Assembly: GCF_013032445.1 (NCBI RefSeq)
Contig: NZ_WQCA01000015.1
Location: 18,305-82,304 of the forward strand
Direction: 5' to 3'
Length of the DNA stretch: 64,000 nt
Source: Ruegeria arenilitoris
Lineage (GTDB): Bacteria; Pseudomonadota; Alphaproteobacteria; Rhodobacterales; Rhodobacteraceae
Shown here: positions 54,908 to 63,811 of the stretch, piece after piece
Layout: every line of letters starts with the position of its first letter
Numbering within the stretch: position 1 is the stretch's first letter
Translations under genes and position numbers: made by a program
Notes under the pieces: model-generated
What the model was told of the DNA's origin: nothing
What the model saw: only the letters and a program-made list of their open reading frames with translations
Database searches by the model: none

Positions 54908-55677
54908 TGCGCTTTTTGCCCTGGGCTTACCTGATCGCAGCCTTTGTCTTTATCTACCTGCCGGTGGGTGTGCTGGTCCTATTCTCGTTTCAGGAAGGAT
55001 CGCTGCCGGTGCCGCCGTTCAACGGGCCGTCCCTAAAATGGTATCAGACCATTCTGGGGGATGAGGATTTGATGGCGGCGCTGAGAAACTCGATCCTTGT
55101 TGCCTTCGGGTCCTCTGCTGTTGCCGTGGCACTTGGGTTTCTGGCCGCTTACGGTCTTGCGCGGCACGTGCTGCCAGGATCGGCCCTGATCAGAGGGCTG
55201 CTGATCGCGCCCCTGACGGTCAGCTATCTGATCGTTGGGCTGGGTCTGCTGATCGTTCTGACGCGGTCAGGCTTTGGTGTTTCGCTTTGGACGGCCGCCA
55301 TTGGCCATGTGGTCATCAACCTGCCGTTGGCCTTTGCTATCATCTATGCCTCGATGGGGGCGCAGCAGCAAAACGCCGAACGTGCGGCGCGTGATCTGGG
55401 CGCGACCGAACCCAAGGTGATCCTGCTGGTCACTGTGCCGATGCTGCTGCCGTCCATCGCAGCAGCCTATTTTCTGTCGGTTACGCTCAGCTGGGACGAG
55501 TTCATCATCGCCTTCCTGTTGACCCGTTTTGACGTGACTCTGCCGGTTGAGATTTGGTCGCTGCTCCGGTCCGGCCTGTCGCCGCAATTGAACGCAATCG
55601 GCAGCTTTGTCTTCCTGATCTCGGTGGCCGTTGTGCTGCTGCTGGAACTCACCATTTTTCGGAAAGGCCACCAATGA
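54904..55677 (+). CDS. PotC-type ABC transporter permease
   Basis: 257 residues, six membrane helices (LIAAFVFIYLPVGVLVLFSF first). EAA loop: AERAARDLGATEPKVILLV. Partner of the PotB-type permease; both are needed for one channel. ATGA overlap with the ATPase gene. Confidence 0.92.
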   Translation: MMRFLPWAYLIAAFVFIYLPVGVLVLFSFQEGSLPVPPFNGPSLKWYQTILGDEDLMAALRNSILVAFGSSAVAVALGFLAAYGLARHVLPGSALIRGLLIAPLTVSYLIVGLGLLIVLTRSGFGVSLWTAAIGHVVINLPLAFAIIYASMGAQQQNAERAARDLGATEPKVILLVTVPMLLPSIAAAYFLSVTLSWDEFIIAFLLTRFDVTLPVEIWSLLRSGLSPQLNAIGSFVFLISVAVVLLLELTIFRKGHQ

Positions 55678-56723
55678 CCGCGTCTGTTACGTTTTCGGGT
55701 CTCAACCACTGGTTTGGCCAGTTTCAGGCGCTGTCGGAAATCAACCTGCAGATCGAAGCCGGAGAATACGTGACCCTGCTGGGCCCGTCCGGCTGTGGCA
55801 AGACGACTTTGCTGTCCATCCTTGGAGGCTTCCTGGAGCCGACCGAGGGCCGCGTGCTGATCGGAGGTCAGGACATGACCCGCGTGGCGCCGGTCAAACG
55901 CCCTACAACCACGGTGTTTCAGGACTATGCCCTGTTCCCGCATATGTCCCTGCGCGACAATGTGGGTTTTGGTTTGCGCATGAGCGGCATGGGCCGGAAA
56001 GATCGCCATGCCCGTGCCGAGCAGATGCTGGACCTTGTCGGTTTGAAGGATGCGGCGCTGAAACGGCCCCACGCCTTGTCCGGCGGTCAGCGTCAGCGCG
56101 TTGCGCTTGCGCGGGCGTTGGCTGTAAACCCGGATGTATTATTGTTGGATGAGCCGTTGGGCGCGCTGGATCTCAAGCTGCGGCGCTCGATGCAGGATGA
56201 GTTGAAAAGCATTCAGCAACAGATCGGCACGACCTTTGTCCATGTCACCCACGATCAGGAAGAAGCCATGGCCATTGCTGACCGGATCGTGGTCATGAGA
56301 AAGGGCAGCATCGAAGATCACGGCACCCCGGACCGGGTTTATCGCCACCCCGCGACCTTGTTCACGGCGGATTTTATGGGTGAAAACAATCATATCGTAG
56401 GTGTGAAATCCGGGGCAGGTGTTGAAACGCCCTTTGGGCTTCTTCCTGCGCAGAATGCTCCAGCATCTGCGACGGCTGCGATCTGTCTGAGGCCCGAAGA
56501 TGTTCGCGCCGACGATCAAGGTTCGTTTCCGATGGGGCAGGCCACCGTGACCTCGGCCGCGTTTTTCGGAACCTATTGCCGGGCGCATCTGTCACCGAAC
56601 TGCGCTCCGGATCTGAGCCTAACCGCCTATCTGGCCCCCGATCGCCCATGGGTGCAAGGGGATGTGATACCGTTATCGGCAGATGTCGAGAATTTCCGCC
56701 TGTTTGAACCGGAGGTCACCTGA
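55674..56723 (+). CDS. PotA-type ABC transporter ATPase
   Basis: 349 residues from the ATG overlapping the permease stop. Walker A GPSGCGKTT, Q-loop VFQDYALFPH, signature ALSGGQRQRV, Walker B LLLDEPLGALD and switch VTHDQEEAM. C-terminal TOBE-type domain from about 275 (ICLRPEDVRADD). Length matches PotA (about 350). The stop TGA overlaps the start of the hydrolase gene (TGATG). Confidence 0.93.
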   Translation: MTASVTFSGLNHWFGQFQALSEINLQIEAGEYVTLLGPSGCGKTTLLSILGGFLEPTEGRVLIGGQDMTRVAPVKRPTTTVFQDYALFPHMSLRDNVGFGLRMSGMGRKDRHARAEQMLDLVGLKDAALKRPHALSGGQRQRVALARALAVNPDVLLLDEPLGALDLKLRRSMQDELKSIQQQIGTTFVHVTHDQEEAMAIADRIVVMRKGSIEDHGTPDRVYRHPATLFTADFMGENNHIVGVKSGAGVETPFGLLPAQNAPASATAAICLRPEDVRADDQGSFPMGQATVTSAAFFGTYCRAHLSPNCAPDLSLTAYLAPDRPWVQGDVIPLSADVENFRLFEPEVT

Positions 56724-57457
56724 TGCAACGCACGCACCCGCAGGACTGGTACCGCACCACTCGCAAAGGCGAAGACGTCACTCTTATAGACGAACCCTTC
56801 ATCACGCCGTTCTATCGCTGCAACATATGGCATGTGCGCGGGCGGGATCGGGATATGCTGGTCGATAGCGGCATGGGGGTCGTGTCGCTGCGCACATGGG
56901 TGCCATTGGTGACGGAACGTGCGTTGACGGCGGTCGCAAGCCATACGCATTTCGATCATATCGGTTGCCATCACGAGTTCGAAGACCGCGCAGTGCACAG
57001 GGACGAGGCTGATATTCTGGCGAACCCAACCCGGACTACGACATTGGCCAACCCTTACGTGACCGACGAGATTTTTGAATGTCTACCGCCCTTGCCCTAC
57101 CGATCGGACAGCTATGCAGTCAACGGTGCTCGGGCAACGCGCTTGCTGGATGATGGCGATATCGTCGATCTGGGAGATCGTTATTTCGAGGTCATCCATA
57201 CGCCAGGGCATTCACCGGGCGGTATCGCTTTGTGGGAGGCCGCAACCGGGATCCTGTTTTCTGGGGACATCGTCTATGATGGCGAATTGATCGAAGACAC
57301 TTATCACAGCAACGCTGATGATTATTACCGGTCGATGGTGCGTCTGTATGACTTACCCGTTCAAACCGTTCATGGGGGACATTTCCCAAGCTATGGTCGT
57401 GATCGTCATCGCCAAATTATTCGCGCATGGCTGGATGGAAAGAACGGGGCGAGATGA
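56723..57457 (+). CDS. Metallo-beta-lactamase-fold hydrolase
   Basis: 244 residues. Zinc motif SHTHFDHIG (HxHxDH), later IHTPGHSPGG, SGDIVYDGEL and VHGGHFPSY supply the remaining ligands. No signal peptide, so cytoplasmic. Translationally coupled to the ATPase gene, which implies it acts on the imported compound, for example opening an ester, lactone or amide; the reaction is unknown. A decayed IS5-type element begins about 20 bp after its stop. Confidence 0.87.
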   Translation: MQRTHPQDWYRTTRKGEDVTLIDEPFITPFYRCNIWHVRGRDRDMLVDSGMGVVSLRTWVPLVTERALTAVASHTHFDHIGCHHEFEDRAVHRDEADILANPTRTTTLANPYVTDEIFECLPPLPYRSDSYAVNGARATRLLDDGDIVDLGDRYFEVIHTPGHSPGGIALWEAATGILFSGDIVYDGELIEDTYHSNADDYYRSMVRLYDLPVQTVHGGHFPSYGRDRHRQIIRAWLDGKNGAR

Positions 57458-57479
57458 CGGATATTCCCTCTGGACTAAG

Positions 57480-58310
57480 GACCCATTGATTTCTGTTAGG
57501 CGGCGTGATTCACGGTTCGAAAACGAGCGATGAACATGTCTGATCTCTTCGGGTTAACGGACGCGCAGATGGCGCGTCAAGAACCTTTCTTTCCGAAGTC
57601 CCACGGGAAACCTCGCGTCGATGACATGAGTGTTCTGATTGGGATTTTATTCATCAATCGCAACGGGTTAAGATGACGACATGCGCCCAAGGAATACGGG
57701 CCACACAAGACCTTGTACAACCGTTGGAAGCGGTGGAGTGATAAGGGCCTCTTCGAGGCAATGATGCTGGGCCTGTCCGCCGATCACGGCGAGGAAAATA
57801 CCGTGATGATTGATGCGACCTATCTGAAGGCGCACCGCACGGCGTCCAGCCTTGGGGTCAAAAAGGGGGCGAGGACGACTGATTGGCTAGACCAAAGGTG
57901 GCGTGAACACGAAGCTACATGCCATCTGTGACAGCCAAGGACGCCGTTGAGCTTCTTTGCGACCGCCGGTCAGGTCAGTGATCATACCGGTGCGAAGGCC
58001 CTGCTAAACGGTCTGCCAGACGTGGATTGGCTGCTTGGAGATCGTGGATATGATGCCGATTGGTTCAGAGAAGCGTTACAAGACAAAGGGGTAAAGGCCT
58101 GCATTCCTAGTCGTAGTCAGCGAAAGAAGACCATTCGATACGACAAGCGACGCTACAAACGTCGCAACCGTATTGAGATCATGTTCGGCAGGTCGAAAGA
58201 TTGGCGGCGAGTTGCAACGCGATACGACCGCTGCCCGAGGGCTTTCCTATCAGCAATCGCTCCCGCGGCTACCGTCATATACTGGTTATGAGTCCTGAGC
58301 CTAATTCAAC
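57480..58310 (+). mobile_element. Decayed IS5-family element with broken transposase
   Basis: The transposase can be followed from ATG 57536 (SDLFGLTDAQMARQEPFF) to ATVIYWL at 58288. It carries an in-frame TGA after NGLR (57674-57676 region, where relatives have Trp), and frameshifts around 57865-57950, after LGVKKGA and before SFFATAGQVSDHTGA. The DDE regions MIDATYLKAHRTAS and GDRGYDADWF are readable in separate pieces. TGAGTCCTGAGCC after the gene is a probable terminal repeat. Its last third matches the remnant at 35923. It cannot make an active transposase by itself. Confidence 0.85.
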
Positions 58311-58516
58311 ACTTCTGGACTTGCTCTCTCAAGCAGCGTCTTTAATCCATTTGCCGGACTTGAAAGTGTGGACGCCCCAGTTGGCCTCGATGGGTAAAAG
58401 GCCTGAAAAACAAACTGAATCTCTCGGGTGGGGCTGATCTGTTTCTGAGAGGCTACACAAGCCAGGCTTTGTTGTGTCATGTTCGCCCCAATTAAATGTG
58501 CGGAGTAGAGAAAAAG

Positions 58517-59167
58517 ATGGCGCGCAAGGGTACGGTCAAAGAGAACGCAGGGCTATCGCAAGATCCACACAGGACTCGGGACAGCAGTGAAAAGAACCTC
58601 GAAACCGCAATCGGGCGCGAGATCAAGTCGCTGCGCCTGCAGCAAGGCATAACAATTGCAGAGCTGGCAACGCTGACCGGCCTTTCTATCAGCATGTTGT
58701 CCAAGATCGAAAACGGCGCGACCTCGGCTTCGTTGACGACCCTACAATTGCTGGCCAACGCGCTCAGTACACCGATCACCTCTTTCTTTCGCCGCTATGA
58801 AGAAACCCGAAACGCAGTGCATACCAAAGCGGGCGAAGGAGTTGAGACTGACCGTGCCGGTACGCGGGCCGGGCATCAGTACAACCTTCTGGGCCATCTT
58901 GGGGCCAATGCCAGCGGCGTCCTGGTCGAACCCTATCTGATCACCCTGACCGAAGAATCAGACCGTTTTCCAACGTTCCAGCACGATGGCATCGAAATGT
59001 TGTACATGTTGGAAGGTGAGGTGAATTACCGCCACGGAGACAGAATCTATCCCCTGAAACCAGGCGATACGCTGTTTTTTGACGCCGATGCCCCGCATGG
59101 ACCCGAAGTGCTGGTGAAATTGCCCGCCAAGTACCTCTCGGTCATCTCCTACCCTCAAACCAACTAG
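58517..59167 (+). CDS. XRE-family regulator with C-terminal cupin
   Basis: 216 residues from ATG 58517 (GGAG about 12 bases upstream); an in-frame ATG at 58496 has no ribosome site. XRE helix-turn-helix at about 33-90 (EIKSLRLQQGITIAELA, SISMLSKIENG) and a cupin sensor domain at about 130-216 (EMLYMLEGEVNYRHG, then PGDTLFFDADAPHG). Such regulators usually sense small metabolites and control the genes beside them. It lies 175 bp before mgsA in the same direction and probably governs methylamine use. Confidence 0.92.
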   Translation: MARKGTVKENAGLSQDPHRTRDSSEKNLETAIGREIKSLRLQQGITIAELATLTGLSISMLSKIENGATSASLTTLQLLANALSTPITSFFRRYEETRNAVHTKAGEGVETDRAGTRAGHQYNLLGHLGANASGVLVEPYLITLTEESDRFPTFQHDGIEMLYMLEGEVNYRHGDRIYPLKPGDTLFFDADAPHGPEVLVKLPAKYLSVISYPQTN

Positions 59168-59249
59168 GATTTACCCTCTTGTCTTTTGATGTCCGGGGCG
59201 GTTGCGCACCGGCGCTGGTTGGGTGTGCCTAAGTTTTGCGCAAAAGAAA

Positions 59250-59264
59250 TTTCCTGACAGGAAA
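59250..59264. promoter_or_regulatory. Perfect palindrome at the mgs promoter
   Basis: TTTCCTGACAGGAAA is a perfect 15-bp palindrome about the central A (59257). It overlaps a -35-like CTGACA (59254-59259), and a -10-like TATAGT lies at 59275-59280, with a 15-base spacer. A protein bound here would control transcription of mgsABC; the XRE-cupin protein encoded next door is the obvious candidate. Confidence 0.6.
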
Positions 59265-59342
59265 GTAATATTCTTATAGTTGCTATATCGGGTGCCGCTC
59301 TGGTAGCTTCCGTCTCGACGAAATTCAAAGAGGCAAATGCTG

Positions 59343-60239
59343 ATGTGTGGAATTGTCGGCCTGTTTCTCAAAGACAGGACACTAGAACCTGAACTAGGCG
59401 CGATGCTGACCGAAATGTTGGTCACGATGACGGACCGCGGCCCGGACAGCGCGGGGATAGCGATTTATGGCGCGGAATCGGATGGTTCCGCCAAGCTGAC
59501 GGTTCAGTCTGATCAGCCGGACGAAGACTTCGCCACGCTTGCTGCGGATCTTGGCGCTGCAATTGGGGCAGAAGTTACTCTGCGCGCCAACGACACCCAT
59601 GCCGTGCTGGAACTGGACGGATCCAAGGTTGAGCAGGCCCGTCAGGCGGTACGCGAACTGCGCCCTGGTCTGCGGGTCATGTCGGATGGTGCGACCATTG
59701 AGATCTATAAAGAGGTTGGTCTGCCAAAGGATGTGGCTGATCGGTTCAGCCTGTCGAACATGAGCGGCAGCCATGGAATCGGTCACACGCGCATGGCGAC
59801 CGAATCTGCGGTGACGACCGAAGGCGCGCATCCGTTCAATACTGGGTCAGATCAGTGTCTGGTACACAACGGATCGTTGTCCAACCACAACGCGCTGCGC
59901 CGCAAGCTGAAACGCGAAGGTGTGCGGGTTGAATCGATGAACGACACCGAAGTCGGCGCGGCCTACCTGACGTGGAAAATGCAGAACGGGGCCACGCTGG
60001 GCGAGGCGCTCGAAAGCAGCCTGCAAGATCTTGACGGGTTCTTCACCTTTGTCGTCGGCACCAAGGATGGCTTCGGTGTCGTGCGTGACCCCATCGCCTG
60101 CAAGCCCGCAGTGATGGCCGAAACTGACCAGTACGTGGCTTTCGGCAGCGAATACCGTGCTCTGGTTAACCTGCCAGGTATCGAAGATGCCCGCGTCTGG
60201 GAACCCGAACCCGCAACCGTCTATTTCTGGAGCCACTAA
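59343..60239 (+). CDS. mgsA: N-methylglutamate synthase subunit A (class II glutamine amidotransferase)
   Basis: 298 residues from ATG 59343, which puts the catalytic cysteine second (MCGIVGLF) as needed for an N-terminal nucleophile; AGAGG lies 9 bases upstream. Class II amidotransferase features: MTDRGPDSAGIAIY, HGIGHTRMATES, HNGSLSNHNALRR. It corresponds to the amidotransferase domain of glutamate synthase. With MgsB and MgsC it makes N-methylglutamate from methylamine (or gamma-glutamylmethylamide) and glutamate or 2-oxoglutarate. First gene of mgsABC-gmaS. Confidence 0.93.
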   Translation: MCGIVGLFLKDRTLEPELGAMLTEMLVTMTDRGPDSAGIAIYGAESDGSAKLTVQSDQPDEDFATLAADLGAAIGAEVTLRANDTHAVLELDGSKVEQARQAVRELRPGLRVMSDGATIEIYKEVGLPKDVADRFSLSNMSGSHGIGHTRMATESAVTTEGAHPFNTGSDQCLVHNGSLSNHNALRRKLKREGVRVESMNDTEVGAAYLTWKMQNGATLGEALESSLQDLDGFFTFVVGTKDGFGVVRDPIACKPAVMAETDQYVAFGSEYRALVNLPGIEDARVWEPEPATVYFWSH

Positions 60240-60240
60240 T

Positions 60241-60924
60241 ATGCAGAGTTACGATGTTGCAGAAAACGGCCTGCGCGGTTTGAACGCGGCGCTACAGGCA
60301 CAAAGCGCCGAGACCAACCAGACCCATTGGGAAGTACAGAACCCCAAGGGTAGCCATGCGATTGCCGTAGGGCTGGACGCGCCGATTGAGGTGACTGTCA
60401 AAGGATCGACCGGATACTACTGCGCGGGCATGAACCAGCGGGCGACCATCAAAGTCGAAGGCTCAGTCGGGCCGGGCGTGGCCGAGAACATGATGTCCGG
60501 CACTGTGGTCGTTGAAGGCGACGCCAGCCAATATGCCGGGGCGACCGGTCATGGCGGGTTGTTGGTGATCAAGGGCAACGCCAGCTCGCGGTGCGGGATC
60601 TCGATGAAAGGGATCGATATCGTTGTGCACGGCAATATCGGCCATATGTCCGCCTTCATGGCGCAGGCGGGCAATCTGGTGGTCTGCGGTGATGCGGGTG
60701 ATGCACTGGGGGACTCGCTTTACGAGGCGCGTCTGTTCGTACGTGGCTCTGTCAAAAGCCTTGGGGCTGACTGCATCGAAAAAGAAATGCGGCCTGAACA
60801 CGTAGAACTATTGAAGGACCTTTTGGCGCGTGCAGGCAGCGACGCCAATCCGGAAGAGTTCAAACGCTATGGCTCGGCCCGGCAGCTCTACAATTTCGAT
60901 GTCGATAATGCAGCTGCATATTGA
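60241..60924 (+). CDS. mgsB: N-methylglutamate synthase subunit B (GXGXG domain)
   Basis: 227 residues from ATG 60241, 1 bp after mgsA. The GXGXG beta-helix domain of glutamate synthase: GSVGPGVAENMMSGTVVVEG, GATGHGGLLVIKGNASSRCG and GNIGHMSAFMAQAGNLVVCG. It has no catalytic residue of its own and is the structural subunit that bridges A and C. Confidence 0.93.
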   Translation: MQSYDVAENGLRGLNAALQAQSAETNQTHWEVQNPKGSHAIAVGLDAPIEVTVKGSTGYYCAGMNQRATIKVEGSVGPGVAENMMSGTVVVEGDASQYAGATGHGGLLVIKGNASSRCGISMKGIDIVVHGNIGHMSAFMAQAGNLVVCGDAGDALGDSLYEARLFVRGSVKSLGADCIEKEMRPEHVELLKDLLARAGSDANPEEFKRYGSARQLYNFDVDNAAAY

Positions 60925-60941
60925 AGAAGGGTAGGAAAGAT

Positions 60942-62270
60942 ATGAGCGATCAAACCCCCCGAACCATGCCGATCCAATCGGCGACGTTTTCAAACCCGAT
61001 CAACGCCGAAATCCGGCGCGCAGCGGCAACCGGCATCTATGATATTCGCGGTGGTGGGGCCAAACGTAAGGTGCCGCATTTCGATGACCTGCTGTTTCTG
61101 GGTGCATCGGTGTCGCGTTATCCGCTGGAAGGCTATCGCGAGCGGTGCGACACTTCGGTCACACTGGGCACGCGCTTTGCCAAGAAACCCATGGAACTCG
61201 ACATTCCAATCACCATCGCAGGCATGAGCTTTGGCGCTTTGTCCGGCCCCGCGAAAGAGGCGTTGGGACGCGGCGCCTCGATGGCGGGCACCTCCACCAC
61301 CACGGGCGATGGCGGCATGACGCCCGAAGAGCGTGGACATTCCTCCAAACTGGTTTATCAGTATCTGCCCTCGCGCTACGGCATGAACCCCAACGACTTG
61401 CGCAAGGCGGACGCGATCGAGATCGTGGTTGGTCAGGGGGCAAAGCCCGGCGGCGGCGGTATGTTGCTGGGTCAGAAGATCAGTGACCGTGTGGCGGAGA
61501 TGCGGACATTGCCCAAAGGGATCGACCAGCGTTCAGCTTGTCGCCATCCGGACTGGACCGGGCCGGACGATCTTGAGATCAAGATCCTCGAGCTGCGTGA
61601 AATTACCAATTGGCAGGTGCCAATCTACGTAAAGGTTGGCGCGACTCGGCCCTATTACGACACGGCACTGGCAGTGAAAGCTGGGGCTGATGTTGTGGTG
61701 ATGGACGGGATGCAAGGCGGCACGGCGGCCACTCAGGATGTGTTCATCGAACATGTGGGCATCCCGACGCTGGCCTGTATTCGCCCTGCCGTTCAGGCGT
61801 TGCAGGATCTGGGCGTGCATCGTGAGGTGCAACTGGTGATCTCGGGCGGTATTCGCTCTGGCGCCGACGTGGCCAAGGCTATGGCGTTGGGGGCGGATGC
61901 GGTGGCCATCGGAACTGCCGCTCTGATCGCTTTGGGCGACAATGACCCGAAATGGGAAACCGAGTATCAGAAACTCGGCACCACTACCGGGGCCTATGAC
62001 GACTGGCATGAAGGGCTAGACCCGGCAGGGATTACGACGCAGGACCCGGAATTGGCGGCCCGTCTTGATCCGGTTGAGGCTGGGCGTCGCCTGCGCAACT
62101 ATCTGAAAGTGATGACGCTAGAGGCGCAGACAATCGCGCGGGCCTGTGGACACAATGATCTGCATAACCTCGAACCTGAGGATCTGTGCGCTCTGACCAT
62201 GGAAGCCGCCGCAATGGCGCGGGTGCCGTTAGCAGGCACAGACTGGTATCCGGGCAAGGCCGGGTTCTGA
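60942..62270 (+). CDS. mgsC: N-methylglutamate synthase subunit C (FMN-binding glutamate synthase family)
   Basis: 442 residues from ATG 60942 (TAGGAAAG upstream). FMN-dependent synthase barrel: TIAGMSFGALSGPAKEALGR, TGDGGMTPEERGHSSKLVYQ, VVVMDGMQGGTAATQDVF and ISGGIRSGADVAKAMALGAD. It carries the synthase reaction on FMN. The iron-sulfur cysteine loop that follows the barrel in bacterial glutamate synthase is replaced by a loop without cysteines (about 61930-62045). Followed by a T-tailed hairpin, then gmaS. Confidence 0.93.
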   Translation: MSDQTPRTMPIQSATFSNPINAEIRRAAATGIYDIRGGGAKRKVPHFDDLLFLGASVSRYPLEGYRERCDTSVTLGTRFAKKPMELDIPITIAGMSFGALSGPAKEALGRGASMAGTSTTTGDGGMTPEERGHSSKLVYQYLPSRYGMNPNDLRKADAIEIVVGQGAKPGGGGMLLGQKISDRVAEMRTLPKGIDQRSACRHPDWTGPDDLEIKILELREITNWQVPIYVKVGATRPYYDTALAVKAGADVVVMDGMQGGTAATQDVFIEHVGIPTLACIRPAVQALQDLGVHREVQLVISGGIRSGADVAKAMALGADAVAIGTAALIALGDNDPKWETEYQKLGTTTGAYDDWHEGLDPAGITTQDPELAARLDPVEAGRRLRNYLKVMTLEAQTIARACGHNDLHNLEPEDLCALTMEAAAMARVPLAGTDWYPGKAGF

Positions 62271-62277
62271 CATTCGC

Positions 62278-62314
62278 GGGCGCGACCCTAACCTGGGTTG
62301 CGCCCTTTCTTTTT
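62278..62314 (+). terminator. Hairpin with T-tract between mgsC and gmaS
   Basis: GGGCGCGACCC (62278-62288) pairs with GGGTTGCGCCC (62295-62305), an 11-bp stem with one G-U pair and a 6-base loop, followed by TTTCTTTTT. This is a textbook intrinsic terminator. It leaves 27 bases before the gmaS ATG, too few for a separate promoter, so it probably attenuates or processes the transcript. Confidence 0.8.
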
Positions 62315-62341
62315 GCTCCAACAGGGAAAGGAAAGCCGACC

Positions 62342-63670
62342 ATGACGACAGATCTGGCAGCTTTCGCCAAAGAAAAAGGCGTCAAATACTTCATGATTTC
62401 GTTCACCGACCTGTTCGGTGGACAGCGGGCCAAGCTGGTGCCCGCGCAGGCAATTGCAGACATGCAGGAAGAGGGCGCAGGCTTTGCCGGGTTCGCCACC
62501 TATCTGGACATGACTCCTGCACATCCCGACATGCTGGCGGTACCGGACCCGTCGTCGGTGATCCAACTGCCTTGGAAGCCCGAGGTCGCCTGGGTCGCGG
62601 GCAATTGTGTCATGGAAGGCGAGGATGTCGCGCAAGCCCCTCGCAACGTCCTGCGCCGTTTGATTGATGAGGCCTCCGACGAAGGGCTGCATGTCAAAAC
62701 CGGTGTCGAAGCCGAGTTCTTCCTGCTGACTCCGGACGGAGAGCAGATCAGTGACCCGTTCGATACCGCCGCCAAGCCCTGTTATGATCAACAGGCGGTC
62801 ATGCGTCGCTATGACGTGGTGCGTGAAATCTGCGACTACATGTTGGAACTGGGCTGGGGCCCGTATCAGAACGACCACGAAGACGCCAATGGCCAGTTCG
62901 AGATGAACTGGGAATTCGACGATGTTCTGCGCACCGCCGACAAGCATTCCTTCTTCAAGTTCATGACTAAATCGGTAGCCGAAAAGCACGGTTTCCGCGC
63001 GACGTTCATGCCAAAACCGGTCGAAGGTCTGACGGGTAATGGTTGCCACGCCCACATCTCGGTCTGGGATGCTCCGGGTGCGGCTGCCAAGATCAACGTG
63101 TTTGCTGGTGAGGGCGAAGGCCAGACGGGTGAGATGGGCCTGAGCGAGAAAGGCAAGCACTTCCTCGGCGGGATAATGAAACACGCCAGCGCGCTGGCTG
63201 CGATCACGAACCCGACGGTGAATTCCTACAAGCGGATCAACGCCCCTCGCACCATGTCGGGGGCCACATGGGCTCCGAACACCGTGACCTGGACCGGCAA
63301 CAACCGCACGCATATGGTCCGCGTTCCGGGTCCGGGCCGTTTTGAGCTGCGCCTGGCCGACGGAGCGACGAACCCATACCTGTTGCAGGCTGTCATTATC
63401 GCGGCGGGATTGTCTGGCATCCGCTCAAAAGCCGATCCGGGGCGGCGCTATGACATTGATATGTATGCGGAAGGTCACATAGTAACCGACGCCCCGAAAT
63501 TGCCGCTGAATATGCTGGATGCGCTGCGTGAATATGACAAGGATGCTGGGCTAAAGGCTGCGATGGGGCATGAATTCTCTGCCGCTTATCTGAAGATGAA
63601 ACATCAGGAATGGAACTCATTCGTCTCTCATTTTTCGCGCTGGGAAAAAGAGCATACGCTGGATATCTGA
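62342..63670 (+). CDS. gmaS: Gamma-glutamylmethylamide synthetase (type III glutamine synthetase family)
   Basis: 442 residues from ATG 62342 (AAAGGAA upstream). Glutamine-synthetase fold: FTDLFGGQRAKLVPA, then VEAEFFLLTPDG and QNDHEDANGQFEMNW (metal-binding Glu residues), GNGCHAHISVWD (substrate His), and PTVNSYKRINAPR. Length is typical for GmaS. It joins methylamine to glutamate with ATP to form gamma-glutamylmethylamide, the first step of the N-methylglutamate pathway. True glutamine synthetase is unlikely because of the mgsABC neighbours. Confidence 0.93.
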   Translation: MTTDLAAFAKEKGVKYFMISFTDLFGGQRAKLVPAQAIADMQEEGAGFAGFATYLDMTPAHPDMLAVPDPSSVIQLPWKPEVAWVAGNCVMEGEDVAQAPRNVLRRLIDEASDEGLHVKTGVEAEFFLLTPDGEQISDPFDTAAKPCYDQQAVMRRYDVVREICDYMLELGWGPYQNDHEDANGQFEMNWEFDDVLRTADKHSFFKFMTKSVAEKHGFRATFMPKPVEGLTGNGCHAHISVWDAPGAAAKINVFAGEGEGQTGEMGLSEKGKHFLGGIMKHASALAAITNPTVNSYKRINAPRTMSGATWAPNTVTWTGNNRTHMVRVPGPGRFELRLADGATNPYLLQAVIIAAGLSGIRSKADPGRRYDIDMYAEGHIVTDAPKLPLNMLDALREYDKDAGLKAAMGHEFSAAYLKMKHQEWNSFVSHFSRWEKEHTLDI

Positions 63671-63717
63671 TGAGACTGCAGGCCGATCGGTAAACAATGA
63701 ACCGCCGTACCACGAAC

Positions 63718-63749
63718 GTGCCGCCGTTTCGCCGCAGAAACGGCGGCAC
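63718..63749. terminator. Hairpin after gmaS (probable bidirectional terminator)
   Basis: GTGCCGCCGTTTC (63718-63730) and GAAACGGCGGCAC (63737-63749) form a perfect 13-bp stem with loop GCCGCA. There is no long T-run, but the position between two converging genes suits a shared transcription end. Confidence 0.65.
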
Positions 63750-63811
63750 GTACTTTCGGGACATCGCAACTGAAAGCCGCTTCACCTGAGCGAAGCTGGT
63801 TGCGCAGAGAA

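Noticed and set aside
62288..63313. 341-codon frame opposite gmaS
   Set aside because: The plus strand carries an intact synthetase with all family motifs; the antisense translation has no recognisable domain.
62342..63670. Ordinary glutamine synthetase
   Set aside because: The mgsABC genes directly upstream point to gamma-glutamylmethylamide synthetase; sequence alone does not exclude side activity with ammonia.
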